A DNA stretch of 8,193 nucleotides from Fidelibacterota bacterium (GTDB lineage: Bacteria; Fidelibacterota; Fidelibacteria; Fidelibacterales; DSDE01). The notes under the pieces are model-generated. The model saw only the letters and a list, made by a program, of their open reading frames with translations. It did not search any database and was not told the origin of the DNA. Location of the stretch: positions 1 to 8,193 of the forward strand of contig DSDE01000375.1 of NCBI GenBank assembly GCA_011049095.1, written 5' to 3'. Numbering within the stretch: position 1 is the first letter of the stretch; each line of letters opens with the position of its first letter. A program made the translations under genes and the position numbers. This document shows positions 1 through 8,084 of this stretch, piece after piece.

Positions 1-207
1 CAGGAATTGCTGGACTTGACATAAGAACAGTATCGCACAGGTGAGACAGGAATTATGCGCTTTCTTGAAGCACAACGGAATTTTATCAAATCGGAAGAAG
101 ATTACCTGGAAGCGATGCAAAAATACTATCAATCGCTGGTTCAATTAGAGCGTTTTGTTGGCAAAGAATTGGTTTTTATCACAAAGGAGACGAAAGAAAA
201 TGAATAA
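1..207 (+). pseudogene. C-terminal end of TolC-family outer-membrane efflux channel (CzcC/CusC-like), with in-frame stop
   Basis: Frame 1 gives a typical TolC-family C-terminus: a short QELLDLT stretch, a TAA stop at 22-24, then EQYRTGE, a FLEAQRNF segment, a long helical stretch (YLEAMQKYYQSLVQLERF) and a final VGKEL before the stop at 205-207. The family pattern of Tyr-x-x-Gly-Glu, then Leu-(D/E)-Ala-Gln-Arg, then Leu-Glu-Arg-x-x-Gly near the end is clear, and the reading matches on both sides of the TAA. The TAA sits where Gln, Lys or Glu would be expected, each one base change away. The protein would be the outer-membrane and periplasmic tunnel of the tripartite pump encoded downstream. 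Its gene begins before the window. Its end overlaps the fusion-protein start by 8 bases, a usual arrangement for translational coupling. If the TAA is real, the channel loses about 60 C-terminal residues. A sequencing error is the main alternative. Confidence 0.68.
183..190 (+). promoter_or_regulatory. Ribosome binding site of the membrane fusion protein
   Basis: AAAGGAGA lies 9 bases before the ATG at 200, inside the end of the channel gene. It decides the start: the earlier in-frame ATG at 155 has no comparable site and would put an arginine- and lysine-rich stretch in front of the lipoprotein signal peptide. Confidence 0.8.
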
Positions 208-1390
208 AATATGGATTCTCACGGGAATAATCGTTCTGGCATTGGGCATCTCAGCTTGTCAAAAAGAAGACAATGCGCCTGCGGCTGTAGATATTAGCAA
301 AACACCCCCTTCGCTGAGTGACGCGAAGCCGACTCAGCAAATTCAAACACTTGAACTCACCGAGATGCAGGCTCAGGAATTGAAAATTGAAACTTTTACA
401 GTAGAATCCAAGGAAAGCCGCAGCTTTCTAAATGCGCCGGGAATGGTTTTTCCGGCGCCTAATCACAGCGCCATTGTCAGTGCGCCGGTGGATGGTCGGG
501 TGGTTCAGCTTTTTGCCTGCGAAGGGAAGCCCATTGCGAAGGGCGATGTCCTCTATGAGCTGGAGAGCTTTCATTTTGCCGAATTGTGGGCCGAATACCT
601 GAAAGCTGACGCCACTGAAAAATATGAGAAAACACAGCTTGCCCGTCAGGAAGACCTTTTCCGTAAAAAGATCGCCGCCCAGAAAGACCTGGAGAAAAGT
701 CAGGCCGATTATCAACAAGCGAAAGTCCTGGCCCAGGCAGCCATTGGCAAACTCAGCGCCATCGGTCTGGAACTGGCAGAAATTCAGCAACTTCAGGAAG
801 AAAATCAAAGCAAGCCCACGGTGAAAGTCAAGGCGCCGATTTCCGGCGTGATAGTTCAATGCAATGTCCAGCTTGGTCAGGCCGTAAATGCCTACGATGC
901 CATGGGCTCCATTCTCGATGCGGAAAAAGTAATGGTGAAAGGCTATTTTTCACCGGAGGAGAGTCCGCTGCTCAAAAAGGGCAGCCTCATGCGCGTCTTA
1001 GTAAAAAGCGGCTCTGAGAGCATCGTGACCGGCAAGCTTGATGAGATTATTCCGGGTTTGGACCCTCTGAACCGTTCTGTGGTCATTACCGGACAGTTTA
1101 AAACGGAAAATCACTTTCCCCAGGTGGGGATGAGTGTGCGCGTTGAGGTGGAGGCGGCCATTGAAAACGCCATCATTATTCCAGCGAATGCGATACAGTA
1201 TGAAAAAGAATCGGCAATGATTTTTGTGAAGACCGGTGAGCGTCGTTATGAGAAACGACCTGTACACGTTATCAAAATGGTGTCGGAAGGCATGCTGATT
1301 GCCGGTGGACTGAAGGCAGGTGAAAAAGTTGCCGTCAGCCAAGTCTTTAGTTTGAAGGCACTGAGCCGTTTTGAAGAATTTGCGGAATAG
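200..1390 (+). CDS. RND efflux membrane fusion lipoprotein (CzcB/CusB family)
   Basis: This 396-aa periplasmic adaptor links the inner-membrane RND pump to the outer-membrane channel. From the ATG at 200 the protein has a lysine-containing start, a hydrophobic core and a lipobox ending ISAC, with Cys20 as the predicted lipidated residue. It should therefore be anchored by lipid rather than by a transmembrane helix. Residues about 85-123 form the first lipoyl-like half (APVDGRVVQLF and the following GDVLYELES). Residues about 125-200 form a charged alpha-helical hairpin that would contact the channel. The second lipoyl half starts at Ala212 (APISGVIVQCNVQLGQAV). Beta-barrel and membrane-proximal segments follow (MSVRVEVEA, IIIPANAI, GLKAGEKV). 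The length is normal for the family. No extra N-terminal metal-binding domain is visible; the linker after Cys20 is short and Pro/Ala-rich. The gene is intact, sits between channel and pump, and has no internal promoter that I can see. The exact metal cannot be read from it. Confidence 0.92.
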   Translation: MNKIWILTGIIVLALGISACQKEDNAPAAVDISKTPPSLSDAKPTQQIQTLELTEMQAQELKIETFTVESKESRSFLNAPGMVFPAPNHSAIVSAPVDGRVVQLFACEGKPIAKGDVLYELESFHFAELWAEYLKADATEKYEKTQLARQEDLFRKKIAAQKDLEKSQADYQQAKVLAQAAIGKLSAIGLELAEIQQLQEENQSKPTVKVKAPISGVIVQCNVQLGQAVNAYDAMGSILDAEKVMVKGYFSPEESPLLKKGSLMRVLVKSGSESIVTGKLDEIIPGLDPLNRSVVITGQFKTENHFPQVGMSVRVEVEAAIENAIIIPANAIQYEKESAMIFVKTGERRYEKRPVHVIKMVSEGMLIAGGLKAGEKVAVSQVFSLKALSRFEEFAE

Positions 1391-1395
1391 GGTGA
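1391..1395 (+). promoter_or_regulatory. Ribosome binding site of the RND pump
   Basis: GGTGA lies immediately after the fusion-protein stop codon and 4 bases before the ATG at 1400, supporting that start and tight coupling of the two genes. Confidence 0.6.
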
Positions 1396-1399
1396 CAGT

Positions 1400-4300
1400 A
1401 TGATATTGAATAAAATCATCCATTTCAGTCTGCGGCAGAAATTTGTCGCGCTCAGCTTAGTTGCCCTTATGGCCTTGGGGGGCTATATGTCCTTTCAACA
1501 GATTCCTGTCAACAGCCTCCCGGATGTGACGCCGATTCAAACTCTGGTGATTACAAAAGCCGGACGCTATTCACCCTACGATGTGGAAAAACTGGTCACA
1601 TACCCCATCGAAACGGCCATGAACGGTCTGCCCAATGTGCTGGAAGTGCGTTCCATTTCGCAATTTGGACTTTCGGCGGTGACGGTGGAATTTGAGGAAA
1701 GTACCGACATCTATTTTGCCCGTCAGATGGTTTCGCAGCAATTGCAGAGTGTGGCCGGTGATTTGCCGGAAGATGTTGACACGCCGCAGCTTGGGCCGAT
1801 ATCTACCGCGCTGGGTGAAATTTACCAATATACCGTTACCGGTGAGGGCTATTCCCTCACAGAATTGCGAACGATTCAGGACTGGATTATCGCTCCACAA
1901 CTGAAACCATCAAAGGCGTGACCGAAATCAATGCTTTTGGCGGCTTCGTGAAGCAGTATGAAGTGCTGGTACTGCCGGGTAAACTGCGCGCATTGGGAAT
2001 CGGTCTGCAGGAAATTTCCGAGGCCATTGCCGCCAATAACAGTGTCTCCGGTGGCAATTATCTGGAGCACAACCGTGAACAATACATTATTCGCGGCTTT
2101 GGGCAGATTCAAAAGCAGGAAGAGATTGAAAACATCATCGTTACGTATCGGGAAAACCGGCCGATTTACATTCGTGATATCGCTGAAGTTGTTGTTGGCA
2201 CCGGACTTCGGCAGGGTGCGGTGACCAAAGATGGCAAAGGCGAGGTAGTGACAGGAATCGTGATGATGCTTCGAGGCGGCAATGGCAAAGAGGTCATTGC
2301 TGCTATTGAAGAGCGGATGGAGCAGGTTAACAAGAGCCTGCCCCAAGGTGTGAAGGCCGAAAAATTTTACGACCAGTCCGATTTGGTTGCCCGCACCACC
2401 CACACCATCGCCACCAATCTTTTAGAAGGCGGTTTTCTCGTCATTGCCGTCCTCCTTCTGCTTCTTGGAGAGATTACCGGGGCGCTGATTGTTGCCTCTG
2501 TCATTCCCCTTTCCATGCTTTTTGCCTTCATTGGCATGCGGGAATTTGGCTTGGCGGCCAATCTGATGAGCCTGGGCGCCATCGACTTTGGAATGATTGT
2601 GGACGGCTCCGTAGTGATGATGGAGAATATTATTCACCGGCTGCAAGGAAACAGCTCAGCAAAAAAGATGAAAGTGATAGGAGATGCAGCAAAGGAAGTG
2701 GCCAGACCGGTTTTTTTCGGTGTGCTGATTATTCTCATTGTCTATGTGCCAATTATTACCTTTCGCGGAATGGAAGGCATCCTCTACCGTCCCATGGCCA
2801 TTACCGTTGCCGCGGCGGTTTTGGGCTCTTTATTACTGGCGCTGGTCTATGTGCCGGCTATGGCAGCCATTTTCTTTCGCAAGGGTCTGAAAATGCGCCG
2901 CAATTATCTGATGGATTGGCTCAAACCCCTTTACATCCGTTTTCTGGACCGCTATCTGGAAAGAAAGGGGCTGATTCTCTCCATCGCCCTGACGATATTT
3001 GCCACCTCCATTGTCCTTCTCCCCTTTCTGGGTACGGAATTTCTGCCGGAGCTGGATGAAGGCTCCATTCTCGTGGAACAGATTCGTATGCCCAGTGTGA
3101 CGCTGCAGGAATCGGTGGAAAATGCCAACTGGTTTGCCGGTGTTTTGATGGCAAATATTCCGGAAATACAAACCGTTGTGCCTAAAACCGGACGCTCTGA
3201 CCTGGCCAACGATTGGATGGGGGTTCATCAGACCGATGTCTGGGTCGTTTTAAAATCGCCCAAAGAGTGGCGCAAAGGGATGACGAAAGAGAAAATCGCC
3301 GGACTGATTGAGCCCTATCTGCAGACAGAACCTGGGTTGGCTTATAATTTCACCCAGCCCATTGCCATGCGGGTGGATGAACTCACCAGCGGCGTGAAAA
3401 GTGATGTGGCAGTGGTGATTTACGGCGAATCGCTGGAAAAGCTCAATGAAATCGGCGAGGCGGTGCAACGGATTATTCCCACGCTGCCGGGAACTGCCAA
3501 TTATTACCTGGAGCAAAGCGGCGGGCAGCCTTACTACAATATCGAAATTGACCGGGAAGCAGCCGCACAATTCGGTCTGAATGTGAATGATATTCAAAAA
3601 GTCATCGAAACGGGAATCGGCGGATCAGTAGTATCGCAGCTTTATGAAGAGCAGCGGCAGTTCGACATCATCCTCCGTTTTCCCGAGGAATTTCGAGATG
3701 ATTTGCACAAGATTCAGGATATTCCCGTTCAATTGCCCAACGGCGGTTTTATTCCCCTCAGGCGGGTTGCCAATCTCAGCGCTGCCGAAGGTCCGCGGGA
3801 AATTGCCCGTGAAAATGGCTGGCGTCGGGTCATTTTGGGCATTAATCTGGAAAATATTGACATCGGGACCTACGTGAGCAATCTGGAGAAGGCCATTGAT
3901 GCCAATATCACTTTACCGCCGGGCACGTTCATCAAATATGGCGGCGCTTTTGAAAACCAGCAACGGGCGATGAAGCACCTTTTATTGGTGGTCCCCGTCT
4001 CGCTGCTCATTATTCTCGGTCTGCTCTATCTCTCATTTGGGCAGATTCGTTACGCTTTTCTGGTGTTTACCGGCGTTCCTTTTGCCATCAGCGGCGGCAT
4101 TTTCTTTATCTGGCTGCGGGGACTCTATCTATCGGTTTCGGCCAGTATCGGTTTTGTAGCTCTTTTTGGAGTGGCGGTGCTGAATACCATCGTCCTCATC
4201 AGCCACTTGAATGAGCTGCGGCAGAAAGGTGTGGAATTTCGCAAAGCCATCATCGACGGATCAGCAGACCGGCTTCGTCCCGTTTTGATGACGGCTCTCG

Positions 4301-4491
4301 TGGCCAGTCTGGGTTTTCTCCCTATGGCTTTCAATACGGGACCCGGCTCCGAAGTGCAGCGGCCCCTTGCCACCGTTGTGATTGGCGGCCTCATCACCAA
4401 TACGCTGATGACACTGCTGGTATTGCCGGTGATTTATCGCTGGACAGAGCGAAAAAACAAACTGAAACTTGCTGAGAAAGAAGAACTCTGA
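1400..4491 (+). pseudogene. Heavy-metal efflux RND pump (CzcA family), frame broken by a one-base deletion
   Basis: This is the inner-membrane proton/metal antiporter of the tripartite system. The 5' part (1400-1921) encodes TM1 and the first periplasmic segments, with family signatures LPDVTPIQ, SPYDVEKLVTYPIE, LPNVLEVRS and TDIYFARQMVSQQLQ. The 3' part continues in another frame with FGGFVKQYEV and runs to the end. Adding one A at 1904-1906 gives PQLKTIKGVTEINAFGGF and an uninterrupted 1030-aa protein, the normal family length. In TM4, Asp396, Asp402 and Glu409 (restored numbering) form the DFG...VDG...MEN pattern seen in pumps for divalent ions (Zn, Co, Cd, Ni), unlike the Cu/Ag CusA pattern. 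The C-terminal half has the usual second TM bundle (GGAFENQQRAM, GVAVLN, RLRPVLMTALVASLGFLP, GPGSEVQRPLATVV). If real, the frameshift leaves a useless 173-residue fragment. Sequencing or assembly error in a short A run is equally possible. Confidence 0.93.
1901..1921 (+). other. Frameshift site in the RND pump gene
   Basis: The reading CTG AAA CCA TCA AAG GCG TGA ends the first frame at 1919-1921. The expected family sequence resumes one frame over as ACC ATC AAA GGC GTG, with ACC at 1906-1908. Protein similarity reaches the junction on both sides with no residues lost, so a single missing A in an AAAA run explains it. The GTG at 1918 that opens the second frame has only an AAAGG one base upstream, which is too close to act as a ribosome binding site. 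Confidence 0.85.
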
Positions 4492-4500
4492 AACAATTAA

Positions 4501-4505
4501 GAGGT
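4501..4505 (+). promoter_or_regulatory. Ribosome binding site of icmF
   Basis: GAGGT, preceded by a further A, lies 4 bases before the ATG at 4510, in the 18-base gap after the pump gene. The short gap leaves no room for a promoter, so icmF is probably transcribed with the efflux genes or from a promoter inside them. Confidence 0.75.
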
Positions 4506-4509
4506 AATA

Positions 4510-7500
4510 ATGAACTCAGGAAAAGCAGCGGAAAAATATAAACCGCGCAATCCCCTGCGCATCGTCACGGCGGCGTCACTTTTTGACGGACACGATGCAG
4601 CCATCAATATTATGCGCCGGATTATTCAGGATACCGGCGTAGAGGTCATTCATCTGGGGCATAACCGTTCTGTGGCGGAGATCGTGGAATGTGCCATTCA
4701 GGAAGATGCCCAATCGGTGGCCATCACCAGCTATCAGGGCGGACATATTGAATTTCTCAAATATATGTTTGATCTTTTTTGTGAAATGAATGCGCCGCAT
4801 ATTAAAATTTTTGCCGGCGGCGGCGGAGTTATCCTGCCCCACGAGATCAAAGAGCTGGAAGATTATGGAATCACAAGAATTTACAGCCCTGACGACGGCA
4901 GAGAAATGGGTTTGCAGGGAATGATCAATGATGTGGTGCGCAAATCCGATTTTCCTCTAAAAGAGAATAAGCAGCTCTCTTTGGAAACCATTGAGAAAAG
5001 AAATATCAACGCCATTTCGCGGCTCATCACGCTGGCGGAAAACAGCCCCGACGACATCGCCGGCCTTTTGGCAAGCTTGCGCGAAAAGGCAAAAACTATT
5101 GTCACGCCAGTTCTGGGCATTACCGGCACCGGCGGCTCGGGAAAATCGAGCCTGGTGGATGAACTGGTGCGCCGCTTTCTCAATGATTTTCCAGAACTGC
5201 ATATCGGCATCATTTCGGTGGACCCGTCCAAACGCCGCACCGGCGGCGCGCTGCTGGGTGACCGTATTCGAATGAACAGCATTCACAATCCACGGGTTTT
5301 CATGCGCTCGTTAGCCACCCGCCGCAGCAATCTGGCTGTCAGTCCCTATGTGCACGACGCGGTGGACATTCTCAAAGTGGCAGCTTATGATCTGATAATT
5401 TTAGAAACCAGCGGCATCGGGCAGAGCGACACCGAGATCATTGACCAGAGCGACCTTTCAATGTATGTGATGACGCCGGAATTTGGCGCGCCCACCCAGC
5501 TTGAGAAAATTGATATGATTGATTATGCCGAGCTTATCGCCATCAATAAATTTGAGAAGCGGGGCGGCCTTGATGCCCTGCGGGATGTACGCAAACAGTT
5601 TGCCCGCAGCCGTCACCTCTTTGATGCCAATCCCGAATCGCTGCCCGTCATCGGCACAACCGCTTCCCAATTCAATAATCCTGGCGTAAACCAACTCTAT
5701 ATGCGTCTCTGCCGGATTCTCAATGAAAAAACAGCCAGCGAAGCTTTTGCCATCACACCGCATCCTTTGCACGAGCCTCACAAAATCGAAATTATTCCAC
5801 CGCGGCGGGTGCGCTATCTTTCAGAAATTGCCGAAACCGTCCGTGCTTACAACGAAAAAGCAGATAGGCAGGCGAACTTAGCCCGAGAGATTCAGTCCTT
5901 TGAAACTGTTTTAGAGAAAGCTAAAGACGAAGCGACTCGGAACTTTCTCCAAAAGGAGCTGGAAAAACTGCGGGACGAGCTGGAAAAGCAGTCCCAAAAA
6001 CTTTTAGACGAATGGCCGGCTAAAAAAGCCAATTACGAAAGCGATGAATTTCAGTATCAGGTGCGAAACAAGACCCTGACCATCGCCACCAAAACAAAAA
6101 CCCTCAGCTATTTACCCATTCCCAAAGTGATTTTGCCCCAATATGAAGACAGGGGCGAATTGCTCCGCTGGCTTCTTAAGGAGAATGTTCCTGGTGAATT
6201 TCCCTATGCTGCCGGGGTTTTTCCCTTTAAGCGGGAAGCCGAAGACCCGACGCGAATGTTTGCTGGCGAAGGGGGACCAGAGCGCACCAACAAGCGTTTT
6301 CACTACGTCAGTGAAGGGCTGCCCTTTTCGCGGCTCAGCACCGCCTTTGATTCAGTGACGCTGTATGGAGAAGACCCGGCAGAGCGTCCCGACATCTATG
6401 GAAAAATCGGCAACAGCGGCGTCAGCATCGCCACTTTGGACGACGCCAAAAAACTCTATTCGGGATTTGACCTCATAGCCCCAGCCACATCAGTGAGTAT
6501 GACCATCAACGGGCCCGCGCCGGCGATGACCGCTTTTTTTCTCAATGCCGCCATCGACCAACAGTGTGAAAAATATATTCGCCAGAATGCTTTGGAAAAT
6601 TTGGTGGAAGCGAAACTGATGGAAAAATATGATGCGAAGGGATTGAAACGACCCCGCTATGAAGGTGGACTTCCCAAGGGCAATGACGGGCTGGGACTGC
6701 TTCTTTTGGGCATCACCGGCGATGAGATTCTGCCGCCGGAAGTCTATTCCCAAATTAAAGCCGACACCCTGGCCAAAGTGCGGGGCACCGTCCAGGCGGA
6801 CATTCTCAAAGAAGACCAAGCGCAAAACACCTGCATTTTCAGTACCGATTTTTCGCTGAAAATGATGGGCGATATGCAGCGCTATTTTATTGAGGAAAAG
6901 GTGCGGAATTTCTACAGCGTCAGCATCAGCGGCTACCACATTGCCGAAGCCGGCGCCAATCCCATAACCCAACTGGCATTTACCCTGGCCAATGGCTTCA
7001 CCTATGTGGAATATTACTTAAGCCGCGGAATGAAGATTGACGATTTTGCCCCCAATCTCAGCTTCTTTTTCAGCAATGGCGAAGACCCGGAATATGCGGT
7101 GATGGGACGGGTGGCCAGGCTCATCTGGGCCAAAGCGATGCGGGAAAAATATCACGGCGATGAGCGTTCTCAAAAGCTGAAATATCACATTCAGACATCA
7201 GGCCGCAGCCTCCATGCCCAGGAAATCGCCTTCAACGACATTCGCACCACGCTGCAGGCTCTCTATGCCATCTACGACAACTGCAACAGCCTGCATACCA
7301 ATGCCTATGATGAGGCCATCACCACCCCCACGGAAGAGTCGGTGCGACGCGCTATGGCCATACAGCTTATCATCAATCACGAACTGGGTCTGGCCAAAAA
7401 TCAAAATCCGCTGCAGGGAAGTTTTATTATCGAATACCTCACCGATTTGGTGGAAGCAGCCGTTTTAGAAGAATTTGACCGCATCAGCGAGCGAGGCGGC

Positions 7501-7881
7501 GTCCTTGGGGCGATGGAAAGCATGTATCAGCGAGGCAAAATTCAGGAAGAAAGCCTTTACTACGAACGCCAAAAACACAGCGGCAAACTGAAAATTATCG
7601 GCGTGAATACCTATCTCGACTCCCAAGGTTCACCCACCGTATTGCCAAGAGAGGTAATTCGTTCCACCGAGAATGAGAAGCAGCAGCAAATTCAGAATCT
7701 GGCCAATTATCAGCAAGCCCATCATAAAGCCGCCCAAATTGCCCTGGGAAAACTGCAAAAAGCATCTATTGCCAATGAAAATATCTTTGAATCGCTGATG
7801 GAAGCAGCCAAATCGTGTTCGTTGGGACAGATTTCCAATGCCCTCTACAAAGTAGGCGGACAGTATAGAAGGAATATGTAA
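4510..7881 (+). CDS. icmF: Fused isobutyryl-CoA mutase IcmF (B12-binding, G-protein and mutase domains)
   Basis: This adenosylcobalamin-dependent carbon-skeleton mutase interconverts isobutyryl-CoA and n-butyryl-CoA in the cytoplasm, with a built-in MeaB-like GTPase chaperone. The 1123-aa length and domain order match the IcmF family. Residues about 15-150 are the B12-binding domain: DGHDAAI with His28 as the predicted cobalt ligand, SYQGGH at 74-79 and GGGGVI at 103-108. Residues about 170-440 are the G domain: P-loop GTGGSGKS at 206-213 with Lys212, VDPSKRRTGGALLGDRIRM, ETSGIGQSD at 299-307, and a G4-like NKFE at 346-349. Residues about 445-513 are a charged, probably coiled-coil linker. 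The mutase barrel follows: FKREAEDPTRMFAGEGGPE around 573-591, SVSMTINGPAP, NTCIFSTDFS, SGYHIAEAGA with His810, and SLHTNAYDEA. Phe584 and Gln772 replace the Tyr and Arg of methylmalonyl-CoA mutase (Tyr89 and Arg207 in the Propionibacterium enzyme) and match isobutyryl-CoA mutases. The frame is intact. Activity on related acyl-CoAs such as pivalyl-CoA is possible. Confidence 0.96.
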   Translation: MNSGKAAEKYKPRNPLRIVTAASLFDGHDAAINIMRRIIQDTGVEVIHLGHNRSVAEIVECAIQEDAQSVAITSYQGGHIEFLKYMFDLFCEMNAPHIKIFAGGGGVILPHEIKELEDYGITRIYSPDDGREMGLQGMINDVVRKSDFPLKENKQLSLETIEKRNINAISRLITLAENSPDDIAGLLASLREKAKTIVTPVLGITGTGGSGKSSLVDELVRRFLNDFPELHIGIISVDPSKRRTGGALLGDRIRMNSIHNPRVFMRSLATRRSNLAVSPYVHDAVDILKVAAYDLIILETSGIGQSDTEIIDQSDLSMYVMTPEFGAPTQLEKIDMIDYAELIAINKFEKRGGLDALRDVRKQFARSRHLFDANPESLPVIGTTASQFNNPGVNQLYMRLCRILNEKTASEAFAITPHPLHEPHKIEIIPPRRVRYLSEIAETVRAYNEKADRQANLAREIQSFETVLEKAKDEATRNFLQKELEKLRDELEKQSQKLLDEWPAKKANYESDEFQYQVRNKTLTIATKTKTLSYLPIPKVILPQYEDRGELLRWLLKENVPGEFPYAAGVFPFKREAEDPTRMFAGEGGPERTNKRFHYVSEGLPFSRLSTAFDSVTLYGEDPAERPDIYGKIGNSGVSIATLDDAKKLYSGFDLIAPATSVSMTINGPAPAMTAFFLNAAIDQQCEKYIRQNALENLVEAKLMEKYDAKGLKRPRYEGGLPKGNDGLGLLLLGITGDEILPPEVYSQIKADTLAKVRGTVQADILKEDQAQNTCIFSTDFSLKMMGDMQRYFIEEKVRNFYSVSISGYHIAEAGANPITQLAFTLANGFTYVEYYLSRGMKIDDFAPNLSFFFSNGEDPEYAVMGRVARLIWAKAMREKYHGDERSQKLKYHIQTSGRSLHAQEIAFNDIRTTLQALYAIYDNCNSLHTNAYDEAITTPTEESVRRAMAIQLIINHELGLAKNQNPLQGSFIIEYLTDLVEAAVLEEFDRISERGGVLGAMESMYQRGKIQEESLYYERQKHSGKLKIIGVNTYLDSQGSPTVLPREVIRSTENEKQQQIQNLANYQQAHHKAAQIALGKLQKASIANENIFESLMEAAKSCSLGQISNALYKVGGQYRRNM

Positions 7882-7891
7882 AGATTGGCGA

Positions 7892-7905
7892 ATTGTTGAT
7901 TGTTG
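7892..7905. repeat. Two tandem copies of a 7-base unit
   Basis: ATTGTTG occurs twice in direct succession, followed by ATC, starting 10 bases after the icmF stop. Two copies of so short a unit may be chance or replication slippage; no function is implied. Confidence 0.5.
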
Positions 7906-7980
7906 ATCACATCTGTCCTATATAAAATTTTTCCATGCGCAAATTTCATTATGCTGGCTGATTGAATCCGGGCATTCACG

Positions 7981-8005
7981 CCCTGTGAAATATTTTTTCA
8001 CGGGG
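7981..8005 (+). other. 10-bp hairpin downstream of icmF, possible transcript end or 3' structure
   Basis: CCCTGTGAAA (7981-7990) pairs with TTTCACGGGG (7996-8005) around the 5-base loop TATTT. There are nine Watson-Crick pairs and one G-T wobble. No T-tract follows on the plus strand, and none follows the hairpin on the minus strand, so it is not a canonical intrinsic terminator. It lies about 100 bases past the icmF stop and could protect the 3' end of the mRNA or be a degraded terminator. An upstream TTCAC (7975-7979) could pair instead with GTGAA (7985-7989), but that stem is weaker. Confidence 0.5.
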
Positions 8006-8084
8006 TCGGGAAAAAGAAGATTGTGTTGGAGGTGGAAAAGAGACGTGGCGCGATGAGGAGCACAAAACGGAAGCTGATGAGAGT

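Noticed and set aside
22..24. Stop-codon reassignment to explain the TAA in the channel gene
   Set aside because: TAA is used as a normal terminator at the ends of the channel gene and icmF, and TAA recoding as a sense codon is not expected in bacteria.
155..199. Longer start for the membrane fusion protein at ATG 155
   Set aside because: It would add 15 residues with a run of arginines and lysines before the lipoprotein signal, lies well inside the channel gene, and lacks a ribosome binding site; ATG 200 has AAAGGAGA and gives a normal signal peptide.
1901..1921. Programmed -1 frameshifting to make full-length pump
   Set aside because: A -1 shift would restore the frame, but the site has only three A residues and no X-XXY-YYZ slippery heptamer, and I see no obvious downstream stimulatory structure. 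A missing base is simpler.
1918..4491. Independent gene starting at GTG 1918
   Set aside because: The protein would begin in the middle of a periplasmic subdomain without TM1, and the AAAGG one base upstream is too close to serve as a ribosome binding site; the two frames join exactly as one CzcA protein.
1400..4491. Annotation as Cu(I)/Ag(I) pump CusA
   Set aside because: The TM4 pattern with two Asp and one Glu (396, 402, 409) is that of divalent-ion pumps such as CzcA; the substrate metal itself stays open.
6490..6972. Long open antisense frame inside icmF, and similar minus-strand frames at 428-859 and 1876-2403
   Set aside because: They lie wholly or almost wholly opposite well-supported genes, have no recognisable protein features, and follow from the codon use of the real genes.
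7934..7960. Small gene starting at ATG 7934
   Set aside because: It stops after 8 codons and has no ribosome binding site.
7981..8005. Canonical rho-independent terminator
   Set aside because: The stem is good but no run of T follows it on either strand, so it is listed only as a hairpin.
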